Assembly: GCA_023410595.1 (NCBI GenBank)
Contig: JAEYPO010000016.1
Location: 1 to 64,000 of the forward strand
DNA: 64,000 nt
Direction: 5' to 3'
Source of the DNA: Bacillota bacterium
Lineage (GTDB): Bacteria > Bacillota > Clostridia > Christensenellales > SZUA-584
Below the pieces are notes generated by a model that worked only from the letters and a program-made list of their open reading frames with translations, searched no databases and had not been told where the DNA came from. A program made the position numbers and the translations under genes. The number at the start of each line of letters is the position of its first letter. The stretch's first letter is position 1. This document shows positions 8,100 through 15,997 of this stretch, piece by piece.

Positions 8100-8480
8100 C
8101 TATGTAGCCTTGCGCCAATGCTGTATCGGCGTTGGTTTGCGGGCGTTGCTGTTTGATTCTCCATTTGCATCCTTACTTTCGGAATCCTTATCCCCGCTTT
8201 TCCCGTCCGTATTTTTTTTGCTCTCCGTCTGCGTAGAATCCGCGGAATCCTCTGCCGCTTTTGCGGGTATTTTTGTGCAGAACTCTGAGTTGAACTGCGC
8301 CTGCGAGGCCATATACGTCAGAGTATCCCCTACGGAGGCCAGAAAAGCTCCCAATACGTTTAATTGCGACGGATTAAGGCCTTCGGCGAGAACCTGCGCT
8401 ACAGCTGAAACAAGAGTCGCTCCGCAGTTGGGAGAAAGACAATCAAGCAGCATAGGCCTTCTTGGTTTTTCAGCGTCCAT
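8100..8480 (-). CDS. Small conserved hypothetical protein with charged tail
   Basis: A 126-residue protein. Residues 10-60 carry a Cys-containing amphipathic domain (LLDCLSPNCGATLVSAVAQVLAEGLNPSQLNVLGAFLASVGDTLTYMA written in parts: LLDCLSPNCG, LAEGLNPSQLNVLGAF, VGDTL), followed by a highly charged Lys/Asp/Ser tail. Small clostridial proteins with an NCG...LNxLGAFLxxxGDTL pattern exist as a family of unknown function (possibly DUF6774). The start at 8480 is set by GGGAGGAAGTT directly upstream. A truncated paralogue lies at 10003-10125, so the gene was duplicated together with the end of its upstream neighbour. The function is unknown. Confidence 0.65.
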   Translation of the reverse strand: MDAEKPRRPMLLDCLSPNCGATLVSAVAQVLAEGLNPSQLNVLGAFLASVGDTLTYMASQAQFNSEFCTKIPAKAAEDSADSTQTESKKNTDGKSGDKDSESKDANGESNSNARKPTPIQHWRKAT

Positions 8481-8526
8481 AACTTCCTCCCGACCGTGTA
8501 TTATATTCGGCCGGGATATCAAACGT

Positions 8527-9165
8527 TCAACGCAGCTCGGCCAATATCCTCTTTGCTATGTCCGCCCCCTGCGGCTCGTTATGCCCGGAAATGCACGCTT
8601 CAAACTTCACGCCCTTGTACATCTCCAGCGTATTTATATATACCTCGTTCGCGCACGCAAGACTCGGCACTATTTCCTGCGGCGTGTCTCCTATGTTGTC
8701 CCCCGCGTTGAGCACCATGTCTTTTTCGTCATATACGCTTATCGAATCTATCGTATGACCCGGCGTATGAAATATCCTTATACCGTCGTCGTCGAAATAA
8801 AGACTGCCCTCAAACGTTACGTCCGGCAGGCGCATCTGCACGCTGCCCGCGATGTAATGCCCATACTTCGCTGTCATCTCGTCCCACTTTTCTCTTGCAA
8901 GCTCACGGCACAGCGGATGCGAAATTATTATGGAATCGGGGAACGCGCAGTTGCCCCACACGTGGTCCCAATGGTAATGAGTGTTTATGACTACAACCGG
9001 CTTTCCCTTTATATGCTCCATCAGCGGCAGTACGTTTTCCGGACCGCACCCTGTGTCTATAACGTAGTTGTACCTCTCCCCCTTAATGACATGCAGGTTT
9101 AAGTTCCATTCAGTGAACTTATATGTGAACACGAGCGACCTCTTGCCTATCTTTTGTATCTTCAT
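8527..9165 (-). CDS. MBL-fold metallo-hydrolase
   Basis: A 212-residue metallo-beta-lactamase-fold hydrolase. The metal-binding signature NTHYHWDHVWGN (HxHxDH) is visible near residue 80. Further ligands follow: FHTPGHTIDS, NAGDNIGD and the C-terminal SGHNEPQG. It is comparable to small glyoxalase-II-like or RNase Z-like hydrolases, but the substrate cannot be told from the sequence. It starts with GGAGAATAACG-ATG on the minus strand. The small Cys protein begins 46 bases downstream and may be cotranscribed. A 32-codon copy of its 3' end is found at 10177-10272. Confidence 0.85.
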   Translation of the reverse strand: MKIQKIGKRSLVFTYKFTEWNLNLHVIKGERYNYVIDTGCGPENVLPLMEHIKGKPVVVINTHYHWDHVWGNCAFPDSIIISHPLCRELAREKWDEMTAKYGHYIAGSVQMRLPDVTFEGSLYFDDDGIRIFHTPGHTIDSISVYDEKDMVLNAGDNIGDTPQEIVPSLACANEVYINTLEMYKGVKFEACISGHNEPQGADIAKRILAELR

Positions 9166-9293
9166 CGTTATTCTCCTTTATAATCACTTACGCAACAAAC
9201 GCTATATTAATGGTACAATTATACAACATGCCCCCGTATTCCGAAACAGTAACGGAGTTTTTTATATTCCATATTAACCTTGCAGCATTATAT

Positions 9294-9301
9294 GCTATAA
9301 T
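9294..9301 (+). promoter_or_regulatory. Extended -10 promoter of the lipoprotein gene at 9332
   Basis: TGCTATAAT ending at 9301 is an extended -10 element (TGn then TATAAT) 30 bases before the ATG. No good -35 hexamer is seen, as is common with extended -10 promoters. Confidence 0.5.
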
Positions 9302-9331
9302 CTCATAAAACCTGCTTACTCGGGAGGAGAC

Positions 9332-10006
9332 ATGAAAAAGATTGTTTTAATAATAATAACGACGTTATCATTACTGCTGTCCGCTTGCGCCGTGGCAAAG
9401 CCGCCCTTTAAAGCTTCGGAGGCGCCGCAAACTCCAACTCAAAACGCGCCCACGGCATCACCTGGCCGCTACACCGTAGAGGGTTCGGTTATCTACAACG
9501 AAAACAAAGATACGGTTTACGACGCGGCACAGTATTATGACTTAAGCTGGACCGTGTGGGTGGACAACGTAACGGAAGCATACGGCGCGCTGTATTTTAA
9601 CGAAGGCGCGGTGGTTAACGACGGCATATCATGCATCTGCGACGCCGCACAAAAAGGCGCGGCCTACGCAGTAGTCAAATTGAGCCTCGACGGAAACACG
9701 CGGCAGGTGCTCTCTTCCAAAACGACTCCGGACGGATACTTTGATGTGCTTCCCTTTGCGGACCGCGTGTTCTTTGTGGACGGTTCGCCCGAAAGGGCAA
9801 TAGTGGGATACACCGGCAAGGACGGGGGTAACTCCGGCACAGTGGATCTTCCCGCGGAGCAGGGCGAATCGTGCATTAACGCAAAGCTTGATATAGACGG
9901 CGATTATCTCGTCATCACGGCTGATTTCTATTCGGCAGATATGGGCGTATCTTCTTCACACGCCTATCGGGTCGACACGCAGCTTAACGTTGAGCGTATG
10001 GATTAA
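9332..10006 (+). CDS. Putative lipoprotein of unknown function
   Basis: A 224-residue secreted protein. The N terminus MKKIVLIIITTLSLLLSAC is a lipoprotein signal peptide ending in the lipobox LSAC (Cys 19). It is followed by a Pro/Thr-rich linker and a beta-rich domain (residues 50-224, e.g. SWTVWVDNVTEAYGALYFNEG) without recognisable catalytic residues. Repeated strands could indicate a propeller-like or DUF5050-like fold, but that is a guess. Its stop codon overlaps the convergent stop of the truncated small paralogue at 10003. It is flanked by the two copies of a duplicated segment (8476-8622 and 10123-10273). Confidence 0.7.
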   Translation: MKKIVLIIITTLSLLLSACAVAKPPFKASEAPQTPTQNAPTASPGRYTVEGSVIYNENKDTVYDAAQYYDLSWTVWVDNVTEAYGALYFNEGAVVNDGISCICDAAQKGAAYAVVKLSLDGNTRQVLSSKTTPDGYFDVLPFADRVFFVDGSPERAIVGYTGKDGGNSGTVDLPAEQGESCINAKLDIDGDYLVITADFYSADMGVSSSHAYRVDTQLNVERMD

Positions 10007-10125
10007 GGCGTCACTATAAGCCTTTCCGCCAACACCTCCGCAACCGCCGCCGCGAGGTTTACCCCGCAATTGGCAGAAAAACAGTCAAACAGCGTGTGCT
10101 TTTTTGTCTCCGGCGTTTCTGCCAT
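10003..10125 (-). pseudogene. Truncated paralogue of the small Cys protein at 8100-8480
   Basis: A 40-codon reading frame (MAETPETKKHTLFDCFSANCG...VAEVLAERLIVTP) that clearly matches the first 40 residues of the 126-residue protein at 8480. DCxSxNCG and VAxVLAE are shared, and the upstream GGAGGAAG is kept. It stops at the point where the lipoprotein gene ends on the other strand, so the remaining domain and charged tail are missing. It is either a remnant or a very short expressed version. Confidence 0.7.
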
Positions 10126-10176
10126 ATCTTCCTCCCGACCGTGTATTATATTCGGCCGGCAGGCAAACATTCTCCT

Positions 10177-10272
10177 TCAGCGCAGCTCGACCGATATCCT
10201 CTCCGCTATGTCCATCCCCTGCGGCTCGTTATGCCCGAAAATGCACGTTTCAAACTTCACGCCTTTGTACAT
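10177..10272 (-). pseudogene. 3'-end fragment of the MBL hydrolase gene
   Basis: 32 codons encoding MYKGVKFETC...GHNEPQG...ERISVELR, nearly the same as the last 31 residues of the MBL protein at 8527-9165 (MYKGVKFEAC...). The rest of the gene is absent. A different AT-rich reading frame abuts it exactly at its Met codon, in the same frame but separated by a stop. It is part of a duplicated block that also holds the truncated gene at 10003-10125. Confidence 0.8.
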
Positions 10273-10473
10273 CTAATTATCTATAACGTCCTCTTGAACA
10301 ATGAACCAGAAATAATTTTCTATGCCGATGTCTTTTAAAATCAGGTGTAATACAGGAAACCTTTTATTAGGTACTTCAAATTTCAATTCTCTAACCATAG
10401 CTTTCTCATTACAGGAATATATTTCCATTATATAACGCAATACTGCTTTTTGATATAGCCAATTACAACTCAC
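10273..10473 (-). CDS. Small AT-rich ORF of unknown origin
   Basis: A 66-residue ORF starting at GTG (10473). Its base composition is clearly lower in GC than that of neighbouring genes. It shows no recognised domain; the text MVRELKFEVPNKRFPVLHLILKDIGIENYFWFIVQEDVIDN could be the end of a larger cytosolic protein. It joins directly to the MBL fragment at a stop codon, so it may be debris brought in at the recombination joint. Expression is doubtful. Confidence 0.35.
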   Translation of the reverse strand: MSCNWLYQKAVLRYIMEIYSCNEKAMVRELKFEVPNKRFPVLHLILKDIGIENYFWFIVQEDVIDN

Positions 10474-10544
10474 GCACCCCCATGCCTTTCAACCGATTCA
10501 TTCGGGGAAAGGCAACACAAGATTATGAGAAACGTACATATAAA

Positions 10545-10609
10545 CGCCCTGCCGACCGCGCATAGAGCAAGCAGGGCGTAAATCGAGGGCAAACTGTGGT
10601 TTGCCCTCG
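10545..10609. terminator. Two hairpins downstream of pckG
   Basis: CGCCCTGC (10545-10552) pairs with GCAGGGCG (10571-10578). CGAGGGCAAAC-TGTG-GTTTGCCCTCG (10584-10609) is an 11-bp perfect hairpin. Neither has a long T-run. They may stabilise 3' ends or act with the terminator at 10624. Confidence 0.5.
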
Positions 10610-10623
10610 AAACAAATACAAAA

Positions 10624-10645
10624 GCAGCGGCGTCTCCGCCGCTGC
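10624..10645 (-). terminator. pckG terminator
   Basis: GCAGCGGCG and CGCCGCTGC form a 9-bp GC-rich stem, followed on the minus strand by TTTTGTATTTG, just past the pckG stop. Confidence 0.8.
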
Positions 10646-10668
10646 CCCTGCGTATGTGTATGTGTCCT

Positions 10669-12459
10669 TTATAAGCTGTTTATTCTCTCTTCCAGAGCAT
10701 TAAGCTGGTTTTTAAGCTCCTCTGGCATCCTGCCGTATTTGGCGTAATGCTCTTTTATCGAAGCGACTTCCCTTAGCCAGTCGGCTGTGTCTACTTTTAA
10801 GAGTTCTTCCATGTCCGCCTCGCTCACGTCGAGCCCCTGCGTGTCTATAGCATCGGGCGTAGGCATGTAGCCAATAGCGGTCTTTTTCGCCTTGCCCTCG
10901 CCGTCGCAGCGCTCGAATACCCACTTAAGTACCCGGCTGTTCTCGCCAAAGCCCGGCCAGAGCCACTTGCCGTTCTTATCCTTACGGAACCAGTTCACAT
11001 AGAAAATCTTCGGAAGCTTATCCTCGCTCGTTGCTTCGCCGATTTCGAGCCAGTGCTGCAGATAATCGCATACGTTGTATCCTATGAACGGTAGCATCGC
11101 GAACGGATCGCGCCTTACCTGCCCTATGTTGGAGGAAATCGTCGCGGCGGTTATCTCGCTGCCCATAATGGAGCCTAAGAACACGCCGTGTTTCCAGTCA
11201 AAGCTCTGGTGCACGAGCGGCACTGTGCTCGGACGCCTGCCGCCTATGAGTATCGCGGATATCGGCACGCCGTTCGGGTCTTCCCACTCGGGCGCTATTA
11301 CAGGGCACTGCGCCGCGGGCGCCGTAAACCTCGCGTTGGGATGCGCCGCCGGGTGGTCCGCTCCCGGCGCCCAGTCGTTGCCCTTCCAGTCTATCATGTG
11401 CTTGGGCGTTTCGCCGTCTATGCCCTCCCACCAAATATCGCCGTCGTCCTTAAGCGCGACGTTTGTGAATATCGTATTCTTCTCACAGCTGTGCATAGCG
11501 TTGGGGTTTGAATGCATCGACGTTCCGGGCGCGACTCCGAAGAATCCGTATTCCGGATTTATCGCGTACAGCCTCCCGTCCTTGCCGAACTTCATCCACG
11601 CTATGTCGTCGCCTATAGTCTCGACCTTCCAGCCGGGTATCGTCGGTATGAGCATCGCAAGGTTAGTCTTGCCGCATGCGCTCGGGAAAGCGCCGGTTAT
11701 ATACTTAACTACGCCCTTAGGGCTTGTAAGCTTCAAAATCAGCATGTGCTCGGCCATCCAGCCCTCGTCTCTCGCCTGTGCGGACGCTATGCGCAGCGCG
11801 AAGCACTTTTTGCCTAAAAGCGCGTTGCCGCCGTAGCCTGAGCCGTACGACCATATGAGCCTTTCCTCCGGGAAATGGCTGATATACTTTTTATCCATAG
11901 GAGCGCACGGCCATGCGGCGTCCTTCTCGCCCTCTTCGAGCGGAGCGCCCACAGAGTGCAGGCAGGGCACGAATTCGCCGTCGCCCAGCGTTTCAAGCAC
12001 CTTATCGCCCATCCTGGTCATTATGCGCATGTTGCAGACGACGTACGGGCTGTCCGTTATCTCTACGCCTATCTTCGATATGGGCGAGCCGATGGGACCC
12101 ATCGAGAACGGTATTACATACATCGTTCTTCCCTTCATGCATCCTTCATAAAGGCCGCTCATAGTCTTTTTAAGCTCATTTGGGTCTATCCAGTTGTTAG
12201 TCGGCCCCGCCGCGTCTTTCGTCTTTGCGGCTATGAACGTTCTGTCCTCCACGCGCGCCACGTCGGACGGATGGCTGCGAAACAGCACACATCCCGGCTT
12301 TTTTTCCGGATTAAGACGCGTAGCCGCGCCGCTCTTTACCATCTCGTTTATAAGCCGGTCATATTCCGCCTGAGAACCGTCACACCAGTATATGTTGTCC
12401 GGACGGCAAAGCTTTGCCACTTCTTCTACCCATGCAGTTAGTTTTTTGTTTGTCGTCAT
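10669..12459 (-). CDS. pckG: Phosphoenolpyruvate carboxykinase (GTP)
   Basis: Interconverts oxaloacetate and PEP using GTP/GDP. In anaerobic fermenters it often works in the PEP-carboxylating, energy-conserving direction. At 596 residues it has the usual GTP-PEPCK length. The kinase P-loop GAFPSACGKTNLAM (around residue 255) contains the hallmark reactive Cys of the GTP family. FVGSMGP-like (here IPFSMGPIGSPISKIGVEITDSPYVV), IGDDIAWMKFG and the ALIGGRRPSTVPLV-type block (ILIGGRRPST) are all present. GAGGAG precedes the ATG at 12459. Single gene with its own terminator; no nearby citrate-cycle genes. Confidence 0.97.
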   Translation of the reverse strand: MTTNKKLTAWVEEVAKLCRPDNIYWCDGSQAEYDRLINEMVKSGAATRLNPEKKPGCVLFRSHPSDVARVEDRTFIAAKTKDAAGPTNNWIDPNELKKTMSGLYEGCMKGRTMYVIPFSMGPIGSPISKIGVEITDSPYVVCNMRIMTRMGDKVLETLGDGEFVPCLHSVGAPLEEGEKDAAWPCAPMDKKYISHFPEERLIWSYGSGYGGNALLGKKCFALRIASAQARDEGWMAEHMLILKLTSPKGVVKYITGAFPSACGKTNLAMLIPTIPGWKVETIGDDIAWMKFGKDGRLYAINPEYGFFGVAPGTSMHSNPNAMHSCEKNTIFTNVALKDDGDIWWEGIDGETPKHMIDWKGNDWAPGADHPAAHPNARFTAPAAQCPVIAPEWEDPNGVPISAILIGGRRPSTVPLVHQSFDWKHGVFLGSIMGSEITAATISSNIGQVRRDPFAMLPFIGYNVCDYLQHWLEIGEATSEDKLPKIFYVNWFRKDKNGKWLWPGFGENSRVLKWVFERCDGEGKAKKTAIGYMPTPDAIDTQGLDVSEADMEELLKVDTADWLREVASIKEHYAKYGRMPEELKNQLNALEERINSL

Positions 12460-12584
12460 AAATACTCCTCGCTTGGCCTTTTAGATAATTATTATATAAT
12501 AGTTTGTGTATTTCCTCACAAACTATTAATCATGCTAGTATTATAATATATCTGATGACGGAATGCAATCTTAAACTTGCAAAA

Positions 12585-13436
12585 TTAATATATTGATATG
12601 TTGTACATTTGCACTATTCTTTGTATGTCCGCAGCGCCAAGCGATTCGGCTCTTGCGTTTTCTTCTATTTCGGCGCTTTTCAGTACAGTTTCTGCCTGCT
12701 CGGCGGTAAGCCCCAACGCATGCCTTAAGTTGCTTTTTACCGTCTTCCTTCTTGCAGAGAAGAGGCTTTTTACGATGAGCAGGTACTTTTTTGCATATTC
12801 AAAATCAACTTCTTTCATTTCAAGCCGCACAACGGATGAGCCTACGTGAGGCTTTGGGTAAAAGCATGAAGGGGCAACATCGAAAAGCACGGCTGCCGAA
12901 GCTAAAAAACCCGTTATAGCGCCCAGCATACCGTATTGCGCGCTGCCGGGAAGGGCAAGCATCCTTTCGGCAAACTCCGTCTGCACCATCACGGTTATTG
13001 CCTTTATCCCGAGGCCGGAGCATATAAGCTTCATTATGCAGTCCGTCGTTATGTAATACGGCAGGTTCGCCGCGACGTATATACCGCCGGGCATAAGCTG
13101 CTTTAGCTCGCTTTGTATATCCGCCTTTAAAAAGTCCTCGTGGAATATCTTAAGCCTTGTTTCGCCCTCAAACGTCTCTTTAAGCGAGCGCACGAGCCCC
13201 GAGTCTATCTCATAAGCGGCTACCATACCACAACGCTCAAGCAGCCTTTGCGTGAGCGCGCCAAGGCCCGGGCCTATCTCAAGCGCGAACGCTCCTTTTG
13301 GAACAGCCGCCTCGGCTATCTTGTCCGCTATGTTACCGTCCGTTAAAAAATTTTGCCCGTACCTTTTAAGAGGCGCTATGGAATGTTTCTCAAGCAACTC
13401 TTTTACGCTTTTTGGCGACGCGATATTCATCTCCAC
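12585..13436 (-). CDS. rsmA: 16S rRNA dimethyladenosine transferase (KsgA/RsmA)
   Basis: SAM-dependent enzyme that dimethylates two adjacent adenosines near the 3' end of 16S rRNA during late 30S assembly. 283 residues. The motifs KRYGQNFLTD near the N terminus, the SAM site LEIGPGLGALT and the catalytic NLPY (here AANLPYYI) are present. The start is GTG (13436) or the ATG two codons later; AAGG lies about 6 bases before the GTG. It is transcribed separately from pckG, with a 125-base AT-rich gap. Confidence 0.95.
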   Translation of the reverse strand: MEMNIASPKSVKELLEKHSIAPLKRYGQNFLTDGNIADKIAEAAVPKGAFALEIGPGLGALTQRLLERCGMVAAYEIDSGLVRSLKETFEGETRLKIFHEDFLKADIQSELKQLMPGGIYVAANLPYYITTDCIMKLICSGLGIKAITVMVQTEFAERMLALPGSAQYGMLGAITGFLASAAVLFDVAPSCFYPKPHVGSSVVRLEMKEVDFEYAKKYLLIVKSLFSARRKTVKSNLRHALGLTAEQAETVLKSAEIEENARAESLGAADIQRIVQMYNISIY

Positions 13437-13586
13437 CTGTTACCTTAAAAAACCGACTTACATATTGTTTTAACCCAAAAATGGCGCGCTAATCAATAAT
13501 ACCACACATTTTATACCCTGGAGTGGTGTAAACATAACCAATCCGTTACATATAAAAAAAATCCGTTAAGAATTTATTACAAATGT

Positions 13587-13615
13587 TTGACAAAGTACGT
13601 CATATGATGTATAAT
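13587..13615 (+). promoter_or_regulatory. Promoter of the cold-shock protein gene
   Basis: Perfect consensus: TTGACA (13587-13592), 17-base spacer, TATAAT (13610-13615). The start codon is 240 bases further on, so the mRNA has a long leader. Confidence 0.85.
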
Positions 13616-13621
13616 ACATTT

Positions 13622-13856
13622 GAAGTCAGGGAAAGCTCAATAACGCCGGAAAACTTAAGGGCAAAGCGAGCTGATATAAAAATCGCACCACCACCAATAA
13701 TATATGCCGAAAAAGCCTTTGCAGAAACGCAAGGGCTTTTGGCATTGTATGGCTATTTTTTAGCCGCACAAAATAATAAGATTATAATTGGCACAAATAT
13801 TATTACGGATAACTTTTCGCTATGGACAAAATAATATTATCATGGAGGTATTTTTG
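13622..13856 (+). promoter_or_regulatory. Long structured 5' leader of csp
   Basis: About 235 untranslated bases. Visible structure: AGCTC (13634-13638) pairs with GAGCT (13668-13672) around an A/G-rich loop. A long hairpin at 13704-13745 joins ATGCC...AAAAGCC...TTGC to GCAA...GGCTTTT...GGCAT. A short hairpin GGCTA-TTTTT-TAGCC lies at 13751-13765. Long thermosensing leaders are known for cspA-type genes; whether this is one, or another kind of regulatory RNA, is inferred. I could not match it to a named riboswitch class. Confidence 0.5.
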
Positions 13857-14054
13857 ATGAACGGAAGAGTAAAATGGTTTAATGCGGAAAAAGGTTTCGG
13901 CTTTATAGAAGCGGAAAGCGGCGAAGATGTATTTGTACATTTCTCCGCGATAAAGTCGCAGGGCTTCAAATCGCTTGATGAAGGACAAAGCGTAAAGTTT
14001 GATATAGAAAAAGGCCCAAAAGGCAATCAGGCGGTAAATGTAGAAGCATTATAA
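13857..14054 (+). CDS. Cold-shock protein (CspA/CspB family)
   Basis: A 65-residue single-domain OB-fold RNA chaperone. The RNA-binding motifs RNP1 (KGFGFIEAE) and RNP2 (DVFVHFSAI) are intact, after the usual start MNGRVKWFNAEKG. It binds single-stranded RNA/DNA and prevents mRNA secondary structure. The ATG at 13857 follows GGAGG at good spacing; longer in-frame starts upstream have no ribosome-binding site. It is monocistronic with a very strong promoter and a long leader, so post-transcriptional control is likely. Confidence 0.95.
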   Translation: MNGRVKWFNAEKGFGFIEAESGEDVFVHFSAIKSQGFKSLDEGQSVKFDIEKGPKGNQAVNVEAL

Positions 14055-14099
14055 ACAGAGCACATTTGTAAACACGATCCGGCGCGGGATTTAAGTTTT

Positions 14100-14124
14100 C
14101 CCCAAAGAACGCGTTTCTTTGGGG
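14100..14124. terminator. Hairpin between csp and the DUF6034 gene
   Basis: CCCCAAAGAA and TTCTTTGGGG form a 10-bp stem. The flank has AAAA/TTTT on the csp side, so it is probably a shared terminator of the two convergent genes, better for the minus strand. Confidence 0.6.
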
Positions 14125-14188
14125 AGCCCGCTCTGAATCGCGCAGCGGACAAATAACTACTGTAATACAATAAATTTATTAATAACGC

Positions 14189-15739
14189 TTAATAATACCA
14201 ATCCACGGATATCGGCAGGGTTATTTCCCCTGATGTCTCCCCCTGTTCTATCTGGCGCGCAAGCTTGGCCGGGTAAACCGAAACGCTTTTGCCGTCAACC
14301 GCGTTAAGAATAATATATTCACGCGCATATTGTACGTATCCTCTTTCGGCAGGGCGTTCTTCCTCCGAGCCTGCCGCGTCAGATCCGGTCAAATGTTCGT
14401 ATTCGAATACCCAGCAGGGAGCGTACATAAACTCTTCGGCGCTGTTTTTCAGCGATATATATGAAAGGTTAAGCGCTATGTTGTTTATCTTTATCACATC
14501 TATGTTATTCTGCACGGTGCTGTCAGGGCTGACGCTTTCCGATACCGGCGCAGGCGTTTCAGATTCATTGTTCGCTGACGCCGGTATTTTAGATTCATTA
14601 TACAGCCATGCCCAATGCTGCCGGGCGAATTCTCTCAATCTCTGCATTATTTCCTCGAACGGCAACAGCTCAACGTTATCAGTTATAGTCTCAACTATTT
14701 CTATGGGATGCTGCCATGAGAAGCGCTGAACCTTTCCGTACTCGTCTATATTAATTTCAATGGATTCTGTTTTTACCGGCGGGCAATATTCATAGCTGTC
14801 CTCGGGAGATCCCGAATAATATGTAGTATACAGAGGCATCATTCCTCCGAAGCTGCGCATAAACACCATTGAATAACCGCCGAATTCGATATCTGTTAAG
14901 TCATCCTCATAGTAATAAATATCCGTTGTCTCTTTTACTTCAAAGCCGGAAATACCAAACGAAGAAAGCAGCTCTTCCGCTTTGCGCCTGGCTTCGTCCA
15001 CCGTCATTTTTATATGATAATCCGCATCTGTCCTTTCATCCAAACCTGTAGCGGGATTATTTATATATACGGTAAACGGCCTATAGCGCGTCGGGGAAGT
15101 AAATGAAATCAGCGACTCGTTAGCATACACCGTGCCAATTGTTTCACCGTTTTTTATGATCCTCGCCTTAAGGCCCGTACCGTCCATCGTATAACCGGTA
15201 ATTGGAGCATATGTATCCTCTTCGGGCGCCTCGTCTCTTTTCTTTTCAAGCTCGGCCACGCTTTGCTGCGTAATCTCGTCAACCACATACTCGCCGTCCT
15301 CCGGCCGCCCCCGCTTTTCCTCAACTATCCACTCGTTGTAATCCTGCTTTGTAAGTACACGCGGCGTTACCAGTTCGCCGCCGCGGGCAAAATAATCAAT
15401 TATCCTGTCCGCTGTTTGCTTATTGAACTTCACCGCCTTAACCTTCGCAACGGGAAATTGTTTTATGGGCGGCATATCGACGGGCGCGTCCACAACCACA
15501 TCGAAACGGTCTTTGAATATCGAAAACCTTTCCTTAATTTCAGATGGTATATCATAATCGTATGGCATTACTTCTTTATTTTTTGAATCAAATATTATCT
15601 TCTCAGCGTTATCACGCCCTATAACGACGTCCTTATCCGGAGTCGGCTGACACGCGGCTATAAAGCAGCCTGTTATCATTATGCATAAAACAGCAGTGGA
15701 AACCATCTTAAGGCGTGTATTACTTTTTTGACGATTCAT
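14189..15739 (-). CDS. DUF6034 family lipoprotein
   Basis: About 516 residues, secreted and lipid-anchored. The signal peptide ends in the lipobox region FIAACQPTP with Cys 30. The start ATG at 15739 is preferred because GAGG lies 9 bases upstream; the frame extends five codons further. The body has the DUF6034 pattern: an N-terminal stretch on a VxxVKxxxFxxxxxxxxxxYFxxGGEL theme, a central domain, and a late WQHPIEIVE...LLPFEEIMQRLREF segment. It is homologous along its length to the C-terminal half of the BlaR1-like protein at 48798 and to the partial gene at 62674. The function is unknown; an extracytoplasmic sensor or ligand-binding role is inferred from that fusion. Confidence 0.8.
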   Translation of the reverse strand: MNRQKSNTRLKMVSTAVLCIMITGCFIAACQPTPDKDVVIGRDNAEKIIFDSKNKEVMPYDYDIPSEIKERFSIFKDRFDVVVDAPVDMPPIKQFPVAKVKAVKFNKQTADRIIDYFARGGELVTPRVLTKQDYNEWIVEEKRGRPEDGEYVVDEITQQSVAELEKKRDEAPEEDTYAPITGYTMDGTGLKARIIKNGETIGTVYANESLISFTSPTRYRPFTVYINNPATGLDERTDADYHIKMTVDEARRKAEELLSSFGISGFEVKETTDIYYYEDDLTDIEFGGYSMVFMRSFGGMMPLYTTYYSGSPEDSYEYCPPVKTESIEINIDEYGKVQRFSWQHPIEIVETITDNVELLPFEEIMQRLREFARQHWAWLYNESKIPASANNESETPAPVSESVSPDSTVQNNIDVIKINNIALNLSYISLKNSAEEFMYAPCWVFEYEHLTGSDAAGSEEERPAERGYVQYAREYIILNAVDGKSVSVYPAKLARQIEQGETSGEITLPISVDWYY

Positions 15740-15963
15740 GGAATTCATCCTCATTATATTAGGTGATTTATCCCGGCTTCCTTTTAAATATACTCAGTGG
15801 TATTTTACACATAATAACATTTCACTTTTATTCTGTCAAAGCATGTGCGCGTAACGCGCACCCTCCGTAAACCGGTTTGACAACGCACGTTATAAACTGC
15901 TTTTTTCTCTGGGAGCTTTTTTTGAACATTCGCTATAAAACGCTCTTACCAGTAAAAAAAAGA

Positions 15964-15980
15964 GAAGGCGTCCCGCCTTC
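15964..15980 (-). terminator. ftsH operon terminator
   Basis: GAAGGC-GTCCC-GCCTTC stem, followed on the minus strand by TCTTTTTTTT, 18 bases past the ftsH stop. Confidence 0.85.
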
Positions 15981-15997
15981 CCTTAATTTCTTTTCTA

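Noticed and set aside
7966..9102. Long plus-strand reading frame of 378 codons
   Set aside because: It lies antisense to the MBL hydrolase and the small Cys protein, both supported by motifs and ribosome sites. It has no domain and arises from codon bias on the other strand.
13622..13700. c-di-GMP riboswitch in the csp leader
   Set aside because: GGGCAAAGC resembles part of the GEMM motif, but the rest of the conserved core and the receptor arms are missing.
13583..13834. 83-codon ORF before csp
   Set aside because: It starts inside the -35 region of the csp promoter, has no ribosome site or known domain, and covers the structured leader.
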